Shown here: positions 44,801 to 52,945 of the stretch, piece by piece
Layout of the letters: each line of letters starts with the position of its first letter
Numbering within the stretch: the stretch's first letter is position 1
Source of the DNA: Pseudomonas sp. MYb60
GTDB taxonomy: Bacteria; Pseudomonadota; Gammaproteobacteria; Pseudomonadales; Pseudomonadaceae
Direction: 5' to 3'
Length of the DNA stretch: 64,000 bases
Assembly: GCF_002979555.1 (NCBI RefSeq)
Contig: NZ_PCOZ01000003.1
Span: 372,001-436,000 of the forward strand
Program-made: the position numbers and the translations under genes
The notes under the pieces: generated by a model
What the model was told of the DNA's origin: nothing
The model's input: the letters and a program-made list of their open reading frames with translations, nothing else
Databases searched by the model: none

Positions 44801-47234
44801 GCAGTTCAAGGAGGTCGCGTCCCTGAGAGGCGGTACAAAATCCTTTGCCGCCGACGAGCAGATGACGGCCAGGTTTGATTTGATGAGTGCTTCGATTACA
44901 GCCCAGGGTGAAGCGCTAAACCATTCCAAACTGCAACTGAATACCGCGTGGAAGGCCTACACAGTGGAGCGTCAGCAGTTACTGGAAAAATGGCACGCCA
45001 TGGATACCGCGCAGCCTGACAGCGCAGCCCGGCTTGAATATCAGAAACAATTGGTACAGAGCAACAAAGCCCAAACGGAGCTGTACGACGGGATCAACGA
45101 CTACCGTGCAAAGCTGAGCGAATATCACATCCTCAGCCAGTCGGCCATCGATGTCTTGACCCCCAAGAGTCGTACACAACAATCATCGTTTTTCCAACAA
45201 CAGCGCTCTGAACTGTTCCTGAAAATGTTCGAAGCTCATTCAGCGTTGGAGGCAATCTACGAACCCCTCGCCCTCCAAGGTTCCTATACCAGCGACGGCA
45301 AACCGCTGGTGAAGATCGTCGAGGGAATACACAACCGGCAGCCAGGTGCCTATCACGAACTGACATCGGCGCAGCAGGCGAATTTTGCCGCTAAAGAACA
45401 GTTGCTGGGGTATTACAACCAACGCACAGCACTGTTGAATGAGTGGGCGAACAATTCACCCATAGGCAAAGAGCAGGCTAAGCACATGGGCAAAAAGCTC
45501 GCTGTGCAGAGCGCATTGAAAGCGCAGTTTGAAGCGTCGACTGCCAAAATCATTCAGGCCAAAGAGCAATTCAGACAGGCCGAGAGCGCTCTTGCCTCCA
45601 ACCCGGCGGACAGCCAGCTGGAAGCCGACAGGGACGCCGCCAGATTCAACGTGGCTCACATCGAAGCGCAGCGAGACGTCATGAAGTTCAATGGCCTGCT
45701 TGCGATCAACAAAGCTGAAATGGGCATCGTGGCGGGCAATGAAACGGCACTGACCCGCCTTGATCAAGTGAGAAAGGAACTGGCAGAAAAGCGCGTGGAG
45801 GTTGAGCTGAAACAGAACCTGATGGGCTTACTGCACACCGTTTCAGACGCCAAGCGGGCACTGGAGAGCAGTCCCAATGATTCAACGCGTGCCGCTGAAT
45901 TGCGCACGGCTGAAAAATACAAGGAGGAAGTCAAACGCCGGCTAACCACCCCCGGCGTGGTTGCAGCCCTGGCAAAAGAGCCTAAATCGTTAATCCCGAA
46001 CATGGACGTTCTTCCGCTCACAGGCATCAGCCCGGCGCTCAGTTTGACGCTCAATACCCTCAGCACACTCAAGGAGTTGAGTCTGGACAGGTCCGCGCCT
46101 TCTACCCCAGAGGAGGCTGAGATCAGATCTCGCATCACCAACACCCAGGTGGATCCGCTGCTCAAGCGACACCGGGCGCTGCTTTCCCCCAACGATTATT
46201 CTGTTGAACAGCGCAAATCAGAGTTGACGGAGCTGGCCTCTGCCTACCAAATCCTTTTGAATGATCGCCGTCAGCTCAAGCAAAAAAACTCTGCGTTCAT
46301 TCATCCCGACTACAACGATCTACTGATTGAACGTTTCGATGGATTGCTCAAGAACCTTGAAGGCTTGCAGGCATCGCTTGATCAGGAGATCCACGACGAT
46401 TCAGTCCCGCCGTTGCCCACTCCCGGCAAGCCACATGATCGTCTCTCTCCGCCCAAAATCAAAAAGACCCGCCCTTCGAAGGGCTCACCCACAGGTGAAG
46501 CACCAGACGTCGGGAACACCCAGGATCCAGTGGCCGACCGCGTTTCCTCCCGAGCGGGTACCTCCTCACCGCTGCCATCGCTCACTACCCTGAAAACCAA
46601 AGGGCAAGCTTTGATAGACAGATTCAAGGAACAGGAAAAGTTGGTATTGCATCAAAAAAAGAAACTCAACCAGCCCGCCGAACTTGAAAATATCCAGCCG
46701 CTGGACTGGGAAAAAATGTTGGGCGATGCGGCTTCCCATTTGCTTGAACTGGCCGACAGGACCGAACAGGCGCAGGGTCAAAACGCGGAGATTGCCGCAC
46801 TCATCAATGAATGGCGAACGCAGGCTGAGAGGATGCAGGCGACGATGTATGGGCATGTTCGAGATGCCTACGTTCTCCAATCACCCACGGCCGAAAAGGT
46901 CAACTACCTGGTTAAACAGGGCCTGGCTACCATCGAGCCTAACCCCAAGGTGCTCAACACCCGTGACGGCAAGGTATTCACCGAATACTCCGTGCGCGAC
47001 ACAAGGCAGCAGCGTCCTGTTCTTTGGTACGCCCACTTCCACTATGACTCCGCCGCAGCGGCGAAGGCGCACCCAGGCATCACCAATTCCGCTCACCTGA
47101 AACTGCCGAACCAGCGGAAGCTGACTCAAAATGACTTGAACAGAATGGCCGGAAAAAACCGGCAGGCCGAGGCCATTGTTCGGGCTCGAATCAAGCCACC
47201 GCTGGATGAGATCTTCCTGCGTACACGCCCCTGA
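41862..47234 (+). CDS. Giant dermonecrotic-toxin/DUF6543-type protein
   Basis: 1790 residues. The most telling segment lies at about 655-710, with YRPLLSDAPLLEFPTR, SVLAWLPNQNTRDVYAHNGF and REPHL, a pattern I associate with the Pseudomonas dermonecrotic-toxin domain (DUF6543) proteins. The first 90 residues are Ser/Thr/Pro-rich and disordered. A hydrophobic stretch at about 785-810 (GGFLVLNAVLPALRTPGMVM) is followed by a linker. Then comes a beta module (GRLKGLYRVDGKLYAKAHEKWYRVGADLDQ split over 930-960). Long helical or coiled-coil regions occupy roughly 1000-1500. The C-terminus has WYAHFHYD and AHLKLPNQRKL. There is no signal peptide. AGGAG precedes ATG 41862. GC is visibly lower than in the neighbours and the upstream 200 bp are AT-rich, suggesting acquisition. 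No immunity gene is apparent. Target and activity are unknown. Confidence 0.72.
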   Translation: MPTISTRPLAIDFRVSSASTPPTNPPSGSTPANDFSITPSTTSNKSRSLKLHHSLQLSGVNHTPARSANSASVDAARNRFSARPTVQSVVTGLLSEALSAATHRTNLDIAQLVLAEPDPDAPDRRKYTRLVDIALDHLLEGTALNFSGDRKLLETRPSSSQDAASPNDTLPLDLRSLEHLIRDLPNLFKAAFKRDLVHYWNGAAYPALVPGSHSDLPPLSRRQWLSAILRNNLHAAGAKAPALDNLQRETLNQVVNHPEKSSRPQPEGDTGASVFTLNLGLEHEPESWAAYSNDLLIVRTINDREVVLLYKSTGEIQPYDSVAAFKSAWAQQLEEQLPLDQLKFGLEEPDGSIFDTLADNLLHKNLRTITLLPTPLGGQANADLAQQFAEASDPFLDLPTAPNGQPQLLEALHKAPPEWLRDASEADLAAYRNLALQLTRSVNRNGGRSYKHGIPDIQRFAQQQLDAKLPKGYATKDLSVVFKVPVGTLGGGYIEREPMSLEAMALQNLAGLPKGEMEVYHNGKRVPELEKDGLLKTLVQQVDIGKHYPAQIEHTLSGDTQDTRERRALFAERLTIELPLQALSQSLQKGGGFSALGYRYVEALVHPGPGQKHVDNQEIVLRPLAFLRRPGAQPDVVDNMFLIEPKDPAAGPHILYRPLLSDAPLLEFPTRAALMEAIATPGDLQKSVLAWLPNQNTRDVYAHNGFREPHLQRFNQGDEFARYEAAKPATLATDNYAAADSLLHALQAGKLMDALYDANVRGLLSLADQQSVSDSESRWATLKEGGFLVLNAVLPALRTPGMVMGTLMQFDAIQQDLETLDGENGADKSGAVLDLLLNMMFAIEHLTSRPSATHNDGNGNPAAEASANSVDAEPPAHASDAATRPLPADINQALKFPQLNPRTRLVDLINSFEVPQPGPLASPIAEGRLKGLYRVDGKLYAKAHEKWYRVGADLDQVFLLDGENKARTGPFLTRSNDGSWQFKEVASLRGGTKSFAADEQMTARFDLMSASITAQGEALNHSKLQLNTAWKAYTVERQQLLEKWHAMDTAQPDSAARLEYQKQLVQSNKAQTELYDGINDYRAKLSEYHILSQSAIDVLTPKSRTQQSSFFQQQRSELFLKMFEAHSALEAIYEPLALQGSYTSDGKPLVKIVEGIHNRQPGAYHELTSAQQANFAAKEQLLGYYNQRTALLNEWANNSPIGKEQAKHMGKKLAVQSALKAQFEASTAKIIQAKEQFRQAESALASNPADSQLEADRDAARFNVAHIEAQRDVMKFNGLLAINKAEMGIVAGNETALTRLDQVRKELAEKRVEVELKQNLMGLLHTVSDAKRALESSPNDSTRAAELRTAEKYKEEVKRRLTTPGVVAALAKEPKSLIPNMDVLPLTGISPALSLTLNTLSTLKELSLDRSAPSTPEEAEIRSRITNTQVDPLLKRHRALLSPNDYSVEQRKSELTELASAYQILLNDRRQLKQKNSAFIHPDYNDLLIERFDGLLKNLEGLQASLDQEIHDDSVPPLPTPGKPHDRLSPPKIKKTRPSKGSPTGEAPDVGNTQDPVADRVSSRAGTSSPLPSLTTLKTKGQALIDRFKEQEKLVLHQKKKLNQPAELENIQPLDWEKMLGDAASHLLELADRTEQAQGQNAEIAALINEWRTQAERMQATMYGHVRDAYVLQSPTAEKVNYLVKQGLATIEPNPKVLNTRDGKVFTEYSVRDTRQQRPVLWYAHFHYDSAAAAKAHPGITNSAHLKLPNQRKLTQNDLNRMAGKNRQAEAIVRARIKPPLDEIFLRTRP

Positions 47235-47261
47235 TCTGCTTACGGCTCTGCAGATGCATAA

Positions 47262-47309
47262 ACGCCAAAGCACTTGAACGAGCCATGCTTCGTTCCAGTG
47301 CTTTGGCGT
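47262..47309. terminator. 20-bp inverted repeat downstream of the giant toxin gene
   Basis: Bases 47262-47281 and 47290-47309 are inverted repeats with one mismatch, around the loop gccatgct. It lies in the 102-bp interval between convergent genes, 27 bp after the toxin stop. No good T-tract follows on the plus strand; on the minus strand CGTTTATGC follows. Likely a bidirectional terminator. Confidence 0.55.
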
Positions 47310-47336
47310 CTGCGGGCAGAAAGGATCAATAACGGC

Positions 47337-47516
47337 TCATTGCTGGATTTTGTGATCCAGCGCCGCGTAGAAGTTGGCGCTTTGTTGCAGGTACTTCTGG
47401 GTGTAGGCGCTGGTGCTGGATTTTTTGCCGGAGACGTCCACGCTGGCAGCGGCTGGCAGTGCCACGGTGGCGGAAACAGCGGAAGCGGCAATGATGGAGA
47501 AGAGATTCAGATTCAT
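47337..47516 (-). CDS. Small secreted protein of unknown function
   Basis: 59 residues: a clear signal peptide (MNLNLFSIIAASAVSATVALPAAA, cleavage after the AAA) and a mature part of about 35 residues, rich in Ser, Tyr and Gln and ending LDHKIQQ. I do not recognise a family. ATG 47516 is preferred since AAGGG lies upstream and the signal peptide starts at once; a longer frame to 47612 has no such signal. It may be an independently transcribed small periplasmic or exported peptide. Confidence 0.65.
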   Translation of the reverse strand: MNLNLFSIIAASAVSATVALPAAASVDVSGKKSSTSAYTQKYLQQSANFYAALDHKIQQ

Positions 47517-47644
47517 GTCGGTAACCCTTGTGTTCGTTTGGTTGGGTGGCCGGGGAAGGCCTTGGAACCAACTTACGCCCGAGGGTTGAACCTTAGAAAT
47601 GCTTTGAAACACTAGCCGCTATCAATCAAATTAATAGAAAGGGT

Positions 47645-47667
47645 CAGGCCCCGCACGGCGGGGCCTG
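47645..47667 (-). terminator. Terminator of the lactonase gene
   Basis: caggccccgc and gcggggcctg form a perfect 10-bp stem with a 3-base loop just after the minus-strand lactonase stop at 47672. On the minus strand it is followed by ACCCTTTCTATTAATTT, a T-rich stretch. Confidence 0.8.
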
Positions 47668-47671
47668 TGGC

Positions 47672-48847
47672 TTATTGACGCACCAGGAACTTGAGATCGC
47701 TGGGGGCATCGATTGCCAGTTTCTGCACGGTTTTGCCTAACAAGCCAGTCTTGGGGTCACGCTCGACCACCACGATTTCGTTGCTTTTCTGATTGGCGAT
47801 CAGCAGGAACTTGCCACTGGGGTCCAGGCTGAACTCGCGCGGATGGTCGCCTTCCACGGAACGGCGCTGCAGCTCCTTGAGGTGCGCGGTGGCAGGGTCG
47901 ATGCTGAACACCAGCAACTGGTTGGCGGTGCCACGGTTGCTGACGTACAGGAACTTGCCGTCTGCGGACACATGCAGTGCCGCGCCGGCCTTGTCGGACA
48001 CCGGTTGGCCGGCGGCGAAGTCCACCAGTTGGGTCTGGCTCAGCTTGCCATCGTGGTAATCGAACACCGCCACCTGGGCGCTCATCTCAGTGGTCAGCCA
48101 GGCGTGCTTGCCATCGGCGCTGAACAGCAAGTGGCGCGGACCACTGCCCGGCGGCAGTTGCACAGCAGCAGGCTCGGCCGGGGTCAGCGGCAATTCGTGG
48201 TTGGCCTTGGGATCGTAGCGATAGGCAAACACCTTGTCCGCCCCCAGGTCCTGCACAAACACGTACTTGCCATCCGGCGACGACACCACCGAATGCACAT
48301 GGTTGGAGGCTTGGCGCTCCGGGTTCACGCGACTGGCCGGGTGGCCGCTCAGTTGCACGGGCGCCGACAGTTTGCCGCTGGCGTCCACTGGCAACACCGC
48401 CAGGCTGCCGCCCGGATCTTCCAGCACCGAATAGTTGGCGACAAACAGGTAGCGCCCATCAGCGGCCAGGCTGGAATGGGTCGGCTCATTACCCAGGCTC
48501 TGCACCTGATTGATCAGGGTCAGTTGGTGGTCCTGGGGCGCGATGCTGTAGCTGCTGACGCGGCCGACCGGGTCTTGCTGGCCCGGGCCGTTTTCGTTGA
48601 CCACATAGAGGTGCTTCTGGTCTTTGGAAATCGTCAGCCAGGACGGGTTCTGTGCCTTGGCGGCCAATACGGGCGCGCCCTGGAACTTACCGGTACGGCT
48701 GTCGAATTGCAGGCGGTAGATGCCTTCGCTGGTGCCGGCGGTGTAGCTGCCGACCAACAGTTCATGGGTTTGCGCCGGGGCGGCCTGTACCGACATGGCG
48801 CCGACACTGCCGGCCATCAGCAAGGGCCAGAATTTACGCATCATCAT
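47672..48847 (-). CDS. Secreted lactonase-family beta-propeller (YbhE/Pgl-like)
   Basis: 391 residues with a signal peptide (MMMRKFWPLLMAGSVGAMSVQAAPA) and a seven-bladed propeller of the 6-phosphogluconolactonase/muconate-lactonising type (pattern NPSWLTISKDQKHLYVVNE, SPDGKYVFVQDLGADKVFAY, GSGPRHLLFSADGKHAWLTTE, DHPREFSLDPSGKFLLIAN). The export signal argues against a pentose-phosphate role and for hydrolysis of an extracytoplasmic lactone. ATG 48847 has GAGG nine bases upstream; both lie inside the 3' end of the preceding gene, which it overlaps by 14 bp. Confidence 0.88.
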   Translation of the reverse strand: MMMRKFWPLLMAGSVGAMSVQAAPAQTHELLVGSYTAGTSEGIYRLQFDSRTGKFQGAPVLAAKAQNPSWLTISKDQKHLYVVNENGPGQQDPVGRVSSYSIAPQDHQLTLINQVQSLGNEPTHSSLAADGRYLFVANYSVLEDPGGSLAVLPVDASGKLSAPVQLSGHPASRVNPERQASNHVHSVVSSPDGKYVFVQDLGADKVFAYRYDPKANHELPLTPAEPAAVQLPPGSGPRHLLFSADGKHAWLTTEMSAQVAVFDYHDGKLSQTQLVDFAAGQPVSDKAGAALHVSADGKFLYVSNRGTANQLLVFSIDPATAHLKELQRRSVEGDHPREFSLDPSGKFLLIANQKSNEIVVVERDPKTGLLGKTVQKLAIDAPSDLKFLVRQ

Positions 48848-49127
48848 CAGTTTCGTCCTCGTCGTTGTTGTTGCCGGTAAACGCGCTCAGGCAGACCAGG
48901 CGGTGCTCGCCGTCTGCGTTGCTGAGCAACCAGCTTTGCAGGCTTTCATCGAAGGTGGCGGCACTCAGTTGTTCGGGGGTGAATGTCCAACGCTTGAGGT
49001 CCCGACCGTCCATGCTTTCGATGATCAACTGCGTATCGAAAGTGAACTCGAAGGCGTGCAGGCCGTTGATGATCAGCATGTCGCTGTCGTTGAGGGCGGT
49101 GCTCAGGTTGGGGGATGCATCGGTCAT
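48834..49127 (-). CDS. Small acidic DUF5629-like protein
   Basis: 97 residues, acidic, with a C-terminal tail NNNDEDETDDDA. The middle is beta-rich (MLIINGLHAFEFTFDTQLIIESMDG split by a turn) and resembles the Pseudomonas-restricted family DUF5629; that assignment is from memory. There is no signal peptide. The codons of the Asp/Glu tail also supply the Shine-Dalgarno and start codons of the overlapping lactonase gene, so the two are coupled. Function is unknown. Confidence 0.7.
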   Translation of the reverse strand: MTDASPNLSTALNDSDMLIINGLHAFEFTFDTQLIIESMDGRDLKRWTFTPEQLSAATFDESLQSWLLSNADGEHRLVCLSAFTGNNNDEDETDDDA

Positions 49128-49141
49128 GATGTGAAGTCACT

Positions 49142-49178
49142 GCGGGGGAAAAGACACATGATAGGTCAATTCCCCCGC
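49142..49178 (-). other. Hairpin between the RND gene and the DUF5629-like gene
   Basis: gcgggggaa (49142-49150) pairs with ttcccccgc (49170-49178), nine perfect pairs with a 19-base loop. It lies 15 bases upstream of the minus-strand start at 49127, with no T-tract. It could slow read-through or shield the downstream ribosome-binding site. Confidence 0.4.
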
Positions 49179-49205
49179 CGTGCCTTGCGGCGATGGTCTA
49201 ATCGA

Positions 49206-51581
49206 TCAATGGGCGAAGAGTGAGTTGCCCTTCTGCCCGGCCAGTTTCTCCGGCTTGATCAGGAACCGCGCCAGCGCCGGCAGCAGCCACAACGCGCCGA
49301 ACATGTTCCAGAGCAGCATGAACGTCAGCATCAGGCCCATGTCAGCCTGGAACTTGATCGCCGAGAAGATCCAGGTGCACACGCCGATGGCCAGGCACAG
49401 GCCGGTGAACAGCACGGCTTTACCGGTGGACTTGAGCGTCTGGTAGTACGCCTCCTGCAACGGCAAACCGGCACGCAGGAAGCTTTCCAGGCGACTGTAG
49501 ATGTAGATGCCGTAGTCCACGCCAATCCCCACGCCCAGCGCCACTACCGGCAACGTCGCGACCTTGACGCCGATGCCCATGAACGCCATCAGCGCATTGC
49601 CCAGTACCGAGGTCAGCACCAGCGGCAGCACGATGCACAGCGTCGCCGCCCAGGAACGGAAGGTGATCATGCACATGGTGGCCACGCACAGGTAGACCAG
49701 GATCAGGATGATCAACTCGGACTCTTTGATCACCTCATTGGTGGCGGCTTCAATCCCGGCGTTGCCGGCAGCCAGGATGAATTCCAGGCCGTCCTTGTTG
49801 TTTTCCTTGGCGAATTCCTGCACCGCATGCACGGCGCGGTCCAGGGTTTCGGCCTTGTGGTCGTTGAGGAACACCAGCACCGGCGCCAATGAGCAATTGT
49901 TGTTGTACAAGCCGTCGGCCCGGGCGATGGAGTTGTTCAGCACGTCCGGGTTACGCGACAGGGTCTCCCACTTCAGGTTGCCCTCGTTCATGCCCTTGAT
50001 CATCTGCTTGGACACGGTCACCAGCGAGATCGCCGACTGCACGCCCTCGGTGTTCTGCATCTTCCACATCAACTGGTCGATGGGCGCCATGGCTTCATAG
50101 CGCGAGCAGCCTTCGGCGTTGGTCTTGACCATCACCACCAGCACGTCGGAGCTGGTGGAATAGTTGCTGATGATGAAGTTGTTGTCCTTGTTGTAGCGCG
50201 AGTCCGGGCGCAGTTCCGGCGCGCCCTGGTCGAGGTCGCCGATTTTGAGGTTCTGGCTGTACCAGAGGCCGCCACCAAAGGCGACCAGCGCCAGGAAGAT
50301 CGACACCGGGGCGACTTTCGGGCTGGCGAATTTCGACAGCAGCCGCCAGAAAGGATGCTCGCGGTTCGCGTCCTTCTTGCTCTTTTCGATGGCGCGTTTG
50401 CTGATGCCGACGTAGGAAATTGCCACTGGCAGCAAGATCAGGTTGGTGAACACGATGACTGCCACGCCGATGGATGCGCCGATGGCCAGTTCGCGGATCA
50501 CACCGATGTCGATGATCAGCAAGGTGATGAAGCCCACCGCATCGGCCAGAATTGCGATCATCCCCGGCAGGAACAGTTGCCGGAAGGTGCGGCGCGCAGC
50601 GGTCAACGCGTTGTCTGCTTCGCTCGATTGCAAGGCGATGCCGTTGATCTTCTGCACACCGTGGGAGATACCGATGGCGAAGATCAGGAACGGTACCAGC
50701 ATCGAGTAAGGATCCAGCCCGAAACCGGCGGCATGCATCAAGCCGAGTTGCCAGACCACCGCCACCAGGGTGGTGCTCAATACCGCGATGGTGCTGCGCA
50801 GGCAGTGGGTGAACCACAGCAGCAGCACCAGGGTGATGCCAAAGGCCACGCCGAAGAACAGCACCACCATGATCAGGCCGTCGATCAGGTCGCCGACTTT
50901 CTTGGCGAAACCGACAATATGAATCTGGACGTTGGGGTTCTGTTCCTGGAACTTGGTGCGAATCTTGTCTTCAAGTTCGTGGGAAAACTTCTGGTAGTCC
51001 AGGGCGAGCAACGTGCCCTGGTCCTGCGGGTCTGGGTAGGACTCCAGCAGCGGGATGTCGACAATGCTTGACTTGAAATCGTTGGACACCAGGCGCCCGA
51101 CCTGGCCGGACTTGAGCACGTTGTTGCGCAGTTGATCGAGGCTTTCCGGCGAACCGTTGTAGCTCTGGGGGATCACTTCGCCGCCGGCGAAACCCTCTTC
51201 GGTCACTTCGGTCCAGCGTACGCTGGGGCTCCACAGCGACTTGAGGCCGGAGCGGTCGACGCCGGAGATGTAGAACACCTCGTCGTTGATCTGACGCAGG
51301 GTCTCCATGTACTCCTTGGTAAAGATATCGCCGTCCTTGGCCTCTACCGAAATACGCACCGTGTTGCCCAGGTTCGCCAGGTCGTTGCGGTGCTCCATCA
51401 TCTTCTCGATGAAGGGGTGCTTGAGGGGGATCATTTTTTCGAAACTGGTGGACGGGCGAATCAAGGTCGCCTGCCAGAACAGGAAAATGCTCACCAGCAG
51501 GCAGATCACAATGACTGCCGGGCGGTTGTTGAAGATCAGGCGCTCAAGAAAGGTCGCTTTATCGTTGTGATGACTGCTCAT
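49206..51581 (-). CDS. MMPL/RND-family exporter
   Basis: 791 residues with the twelve-helix RND plan: one helix near the N-terminus (VIVICLLVSIFLFW), a large periplasmic loop, five helices around residues 225-390, a second periplasmic loop (410-610) and a final set of helices from 620 to 765. Motifs such as VPFLIFAIGISHGVQKING and VALGVGIGVDYGIYIYSRLE match the MMPL/sterol-sensing-like group that moves lipids or hydrophobic compounds. GGGGAAAGA precedes ATG 51581. It starts 15 bp after the YCF48 gene, its usual partner. Confidence 0.9.
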   Translation of the reverse strand: MSSHHNDKATFLERLIFNNRPAVIVICLLVSIFLFWQATLIRPSTSFEKMIPLKHPFIEKMMEHRNDLANLGNTVRISVEAKDGDIFTKEYMETLRQINDEVFYISGVDRSGLKSLWSPSVRWTEVTEEGFAGGEVIPQSYNGSPESLDQLRNNVLKSGQVGRLVSNDFKSSIVDIPLLESYPDPQDQGTLLALDYQKFSHELEDKIRTKFQEQNPNVQIHIVGFAKKVGDLIDGLIMVVLFFGVAFGITLVLLLWFTHCLRSTIAVLSTTLVAVVWQLGLMHAAGFGLDPYSMLVPFLIFAIGISHGVQKINGIALQSSEADNALTAARRTFRQLFLPGMIAILADAVGFITLLIIDIGVIRELAIGASIGVAVIVFTNLILLPVAISYVGISKRAIEKSKKDANREHPFWRLLSKFASPKVAPVSIFLALVAFGGGLWYSQNLKIGDLDQGAPELRPDSRYNKDNNFIISNYSTSSDVLVVMVKTNAEGCSRYEAMAPIDQLMWKMQNTEGVQSAISLVTVSKQMIKGMNEGNLKWETLSRNPDVLNNSIARADGLYNNNCSLAPVLVFLNDHKAETLDRAVHAVQEFAKENNKDGLEFILAAGNAGIEAATNEVIKESELIILILVYLCVATMCMITFRSWAATLCIVLPLVLTSVLGNALMAFMGIGVKVATLPVVALGVGIGVDYGIYIYSRLESFLRAGLPLQEAYYQTLKSTGKAVLFTGLCLAIGVCTWIFSAIKFQADMGLMLTFMLLWNMFGALWLLPALARFLIKPEKLAGQKGNSLFAH

Positions 51582-51596
51582 TCTTTCCCCGCCTTC

Positions 51597-52652
51597 TTAT
51601 TGTTTTGTCGGTTCGGCGCCATCGGCTTTAGCGACGCGGACGCCACCCTGCCCGGCCAGAATCAAGTTGCCATTGCCTGCTGCCGTCACCGCCGAGAGCG
51701 AAATGCGGTCTGGACGATTGAACACGCTGAACGTTTGGCCATCGTCATGGCTGACCACCACGCTGCCGCCGTTGCCGACCACCACAATCGAGCCGTCGTC
51801 CAGCAAGGTCGCGCCGGACAAGCCGAACTCCAGTGCTCCCCGCGCGGCGTTCAACTCGACCTGCTCCCAGGTGCTGCCAAAATCCGTGGACCGGTACAGG
51901 TTGCCGCGCAAGCCATAGGCCAGCAGGGTTTGCGGCTGGGCCGTGCTGATGACGCCAAAGAGCGACCCTTCGTAAGGCCCTTCGAGTTTCTCCCAGGTCT
52001 GGCCGTCGTCGCTGGAGCGGAACATGCTGCCCTGCTCGCCCACGATGAACAGGCCGGCATCCTTGATAGGGGCGATGGCGTTGAGGTGGTACTGGTCTTC
52101 ATTTTCGAGGCGGTCGCTGACGTCGTTCCAGCTCTTGCCGCCGTTGGTGGTTTCGATCAACGCACCGTAGGCCCCCACGGCAAGGCCGTGATTGGCATTG
52201 TTGAGCCAGATGTCGAGCAAGGGGGATTCACGCTTGAGGTCCTGGAACTGTTGGCTCCAGGTGGCGCCGCCGTCTGTGCTGGCGAGGATCTGCGCATCGT
52301 GGCCGACTGCCCAGCCTTGTTTGTCATCGACGAAAAACACGGCGGTGAGCAATTGCCGGGTAGGCACTTTGGCCTGGGTCCAGGTACTGCCCTGGTCATC
52401 GGAATAGAGGATGTGCCCGCGATCACCGACGGCCACCAGGCGTTTGCCGGCGTGCACCACATCGATCATCAGGCCCTTGGCGGCCTTGGGGGATTCAATC
52501 GCAAACGCCGTTGGGGCGGGGGTATCGCTGGCGGCCTGGACGAGGTTCGGCAACGCGACCGCTCCAAGCAGCGAGAGCGCTGTGGCCAGCAACGCGACCC
52601 TGCGCGCGGCACGTGGGCGGCAGACAACCCAACCCATGACAGGCTCACTCAT
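51597..52652 (-). CDS. YCF48-family beta-propeller protein, exported
   Basis: 351 residues with an N-terminal signal or anchor (ARRVALLATALSLLGAVALPNLVQA) and repeated BNR/YCF48 blades: YSDDQGSTWTQ, ASTDGGATWSQ, ETTNGGKSWND, RSSDDGQTWEK, RSTDFGSTWEQ, VSHDDGQTFSV. Blades of this kind occur in photosystem assembly factors and in a group of proteins encoded next to MMPL exporters in Pseudomonas. ATG 52652 follows GGGAGAAAGG; an in-frame start 15 bases upstream places this site inside the gene. It probably works with the adjacent exporter in the periplasm. The DUF1302/DUF1329 genes that often accompany the pair are absent here. Confidence 0.85.
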   Translation of the reverse strand: MSEPVMGWVVCRPRAARRVALLATALSLLGAVALPNLVQAASDTPAPTAFAIESPKAAKGLMIDVVHAGKRLVAVGDRGHILYSDDQGSTWTQAKVPTRQLLTAVFFVDDKQGWAVGHDAQILASTDGGATWSQQFQDLKRESPLLDIWLNNANHGLAVGAYGALIETTNGGKSWNDVSDRLENEDQYHLNAIAPIKDAGLFIVGEQGSMFRSSDDGQTWEKLEGPYEGSLFGVISTAQPQTLLAYGLRGNLYRSTDFGSTWEQVELNAARGALEFGLSGATLLDDGSIVVVGNGGSVVVSHDDGQTFSVFNRPDRISLSAVTAAGNGNLILAGQGGVRVAKADGAEPTKQ

Positions 52653-52858
52653 AGACCTTTCTCCCATTTATTATTGTTATCGCCTGCCTTCCGGGGCCGT
52701 GAAACCTGCAATCTAGAGCGCCCGAAGCAAGCAGGGGCCATCCTATCGGGCTTTGGAATCGTCTGACAATCGGCGCTACGTTATCTTTTGTTAACTGAAG
52801 CCCTTTCGGACGAGCATGAATATAGCTGCATCAGCGTGGCTGATCGTCGGCACCTCAA

Positions 52859-52901
52859 TGAATTTTTATTCCACCTATTGAAATAAGGGAATTTTTATTC
52901 C
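52859..52901 (+). promoter_or_regulatory. Paired GGAA-N6-TTCC operator-like sites
   Basis: ggaatttttattcc at 52888-52901 fits GGAA-N6-TTCC exactly, and tgaatttttattcc at 52859-52872 fits with one mismatch. Start-to-start spacing is 29 bp, nearly three helical turns. The motif matches the consensus I recall for IolR-type (RpiR family) repressors of inositol catabolism. It lies 45-87 bp before a dehydrogenase of the family that includes inositol dehydrogenase. No regulator gene is adjacent. Confidence 0.5.
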
Positions 52902-52945
52902 ATTAATAGCACCTCTCAACAACAATAATTCAAAGGACCACGGCT

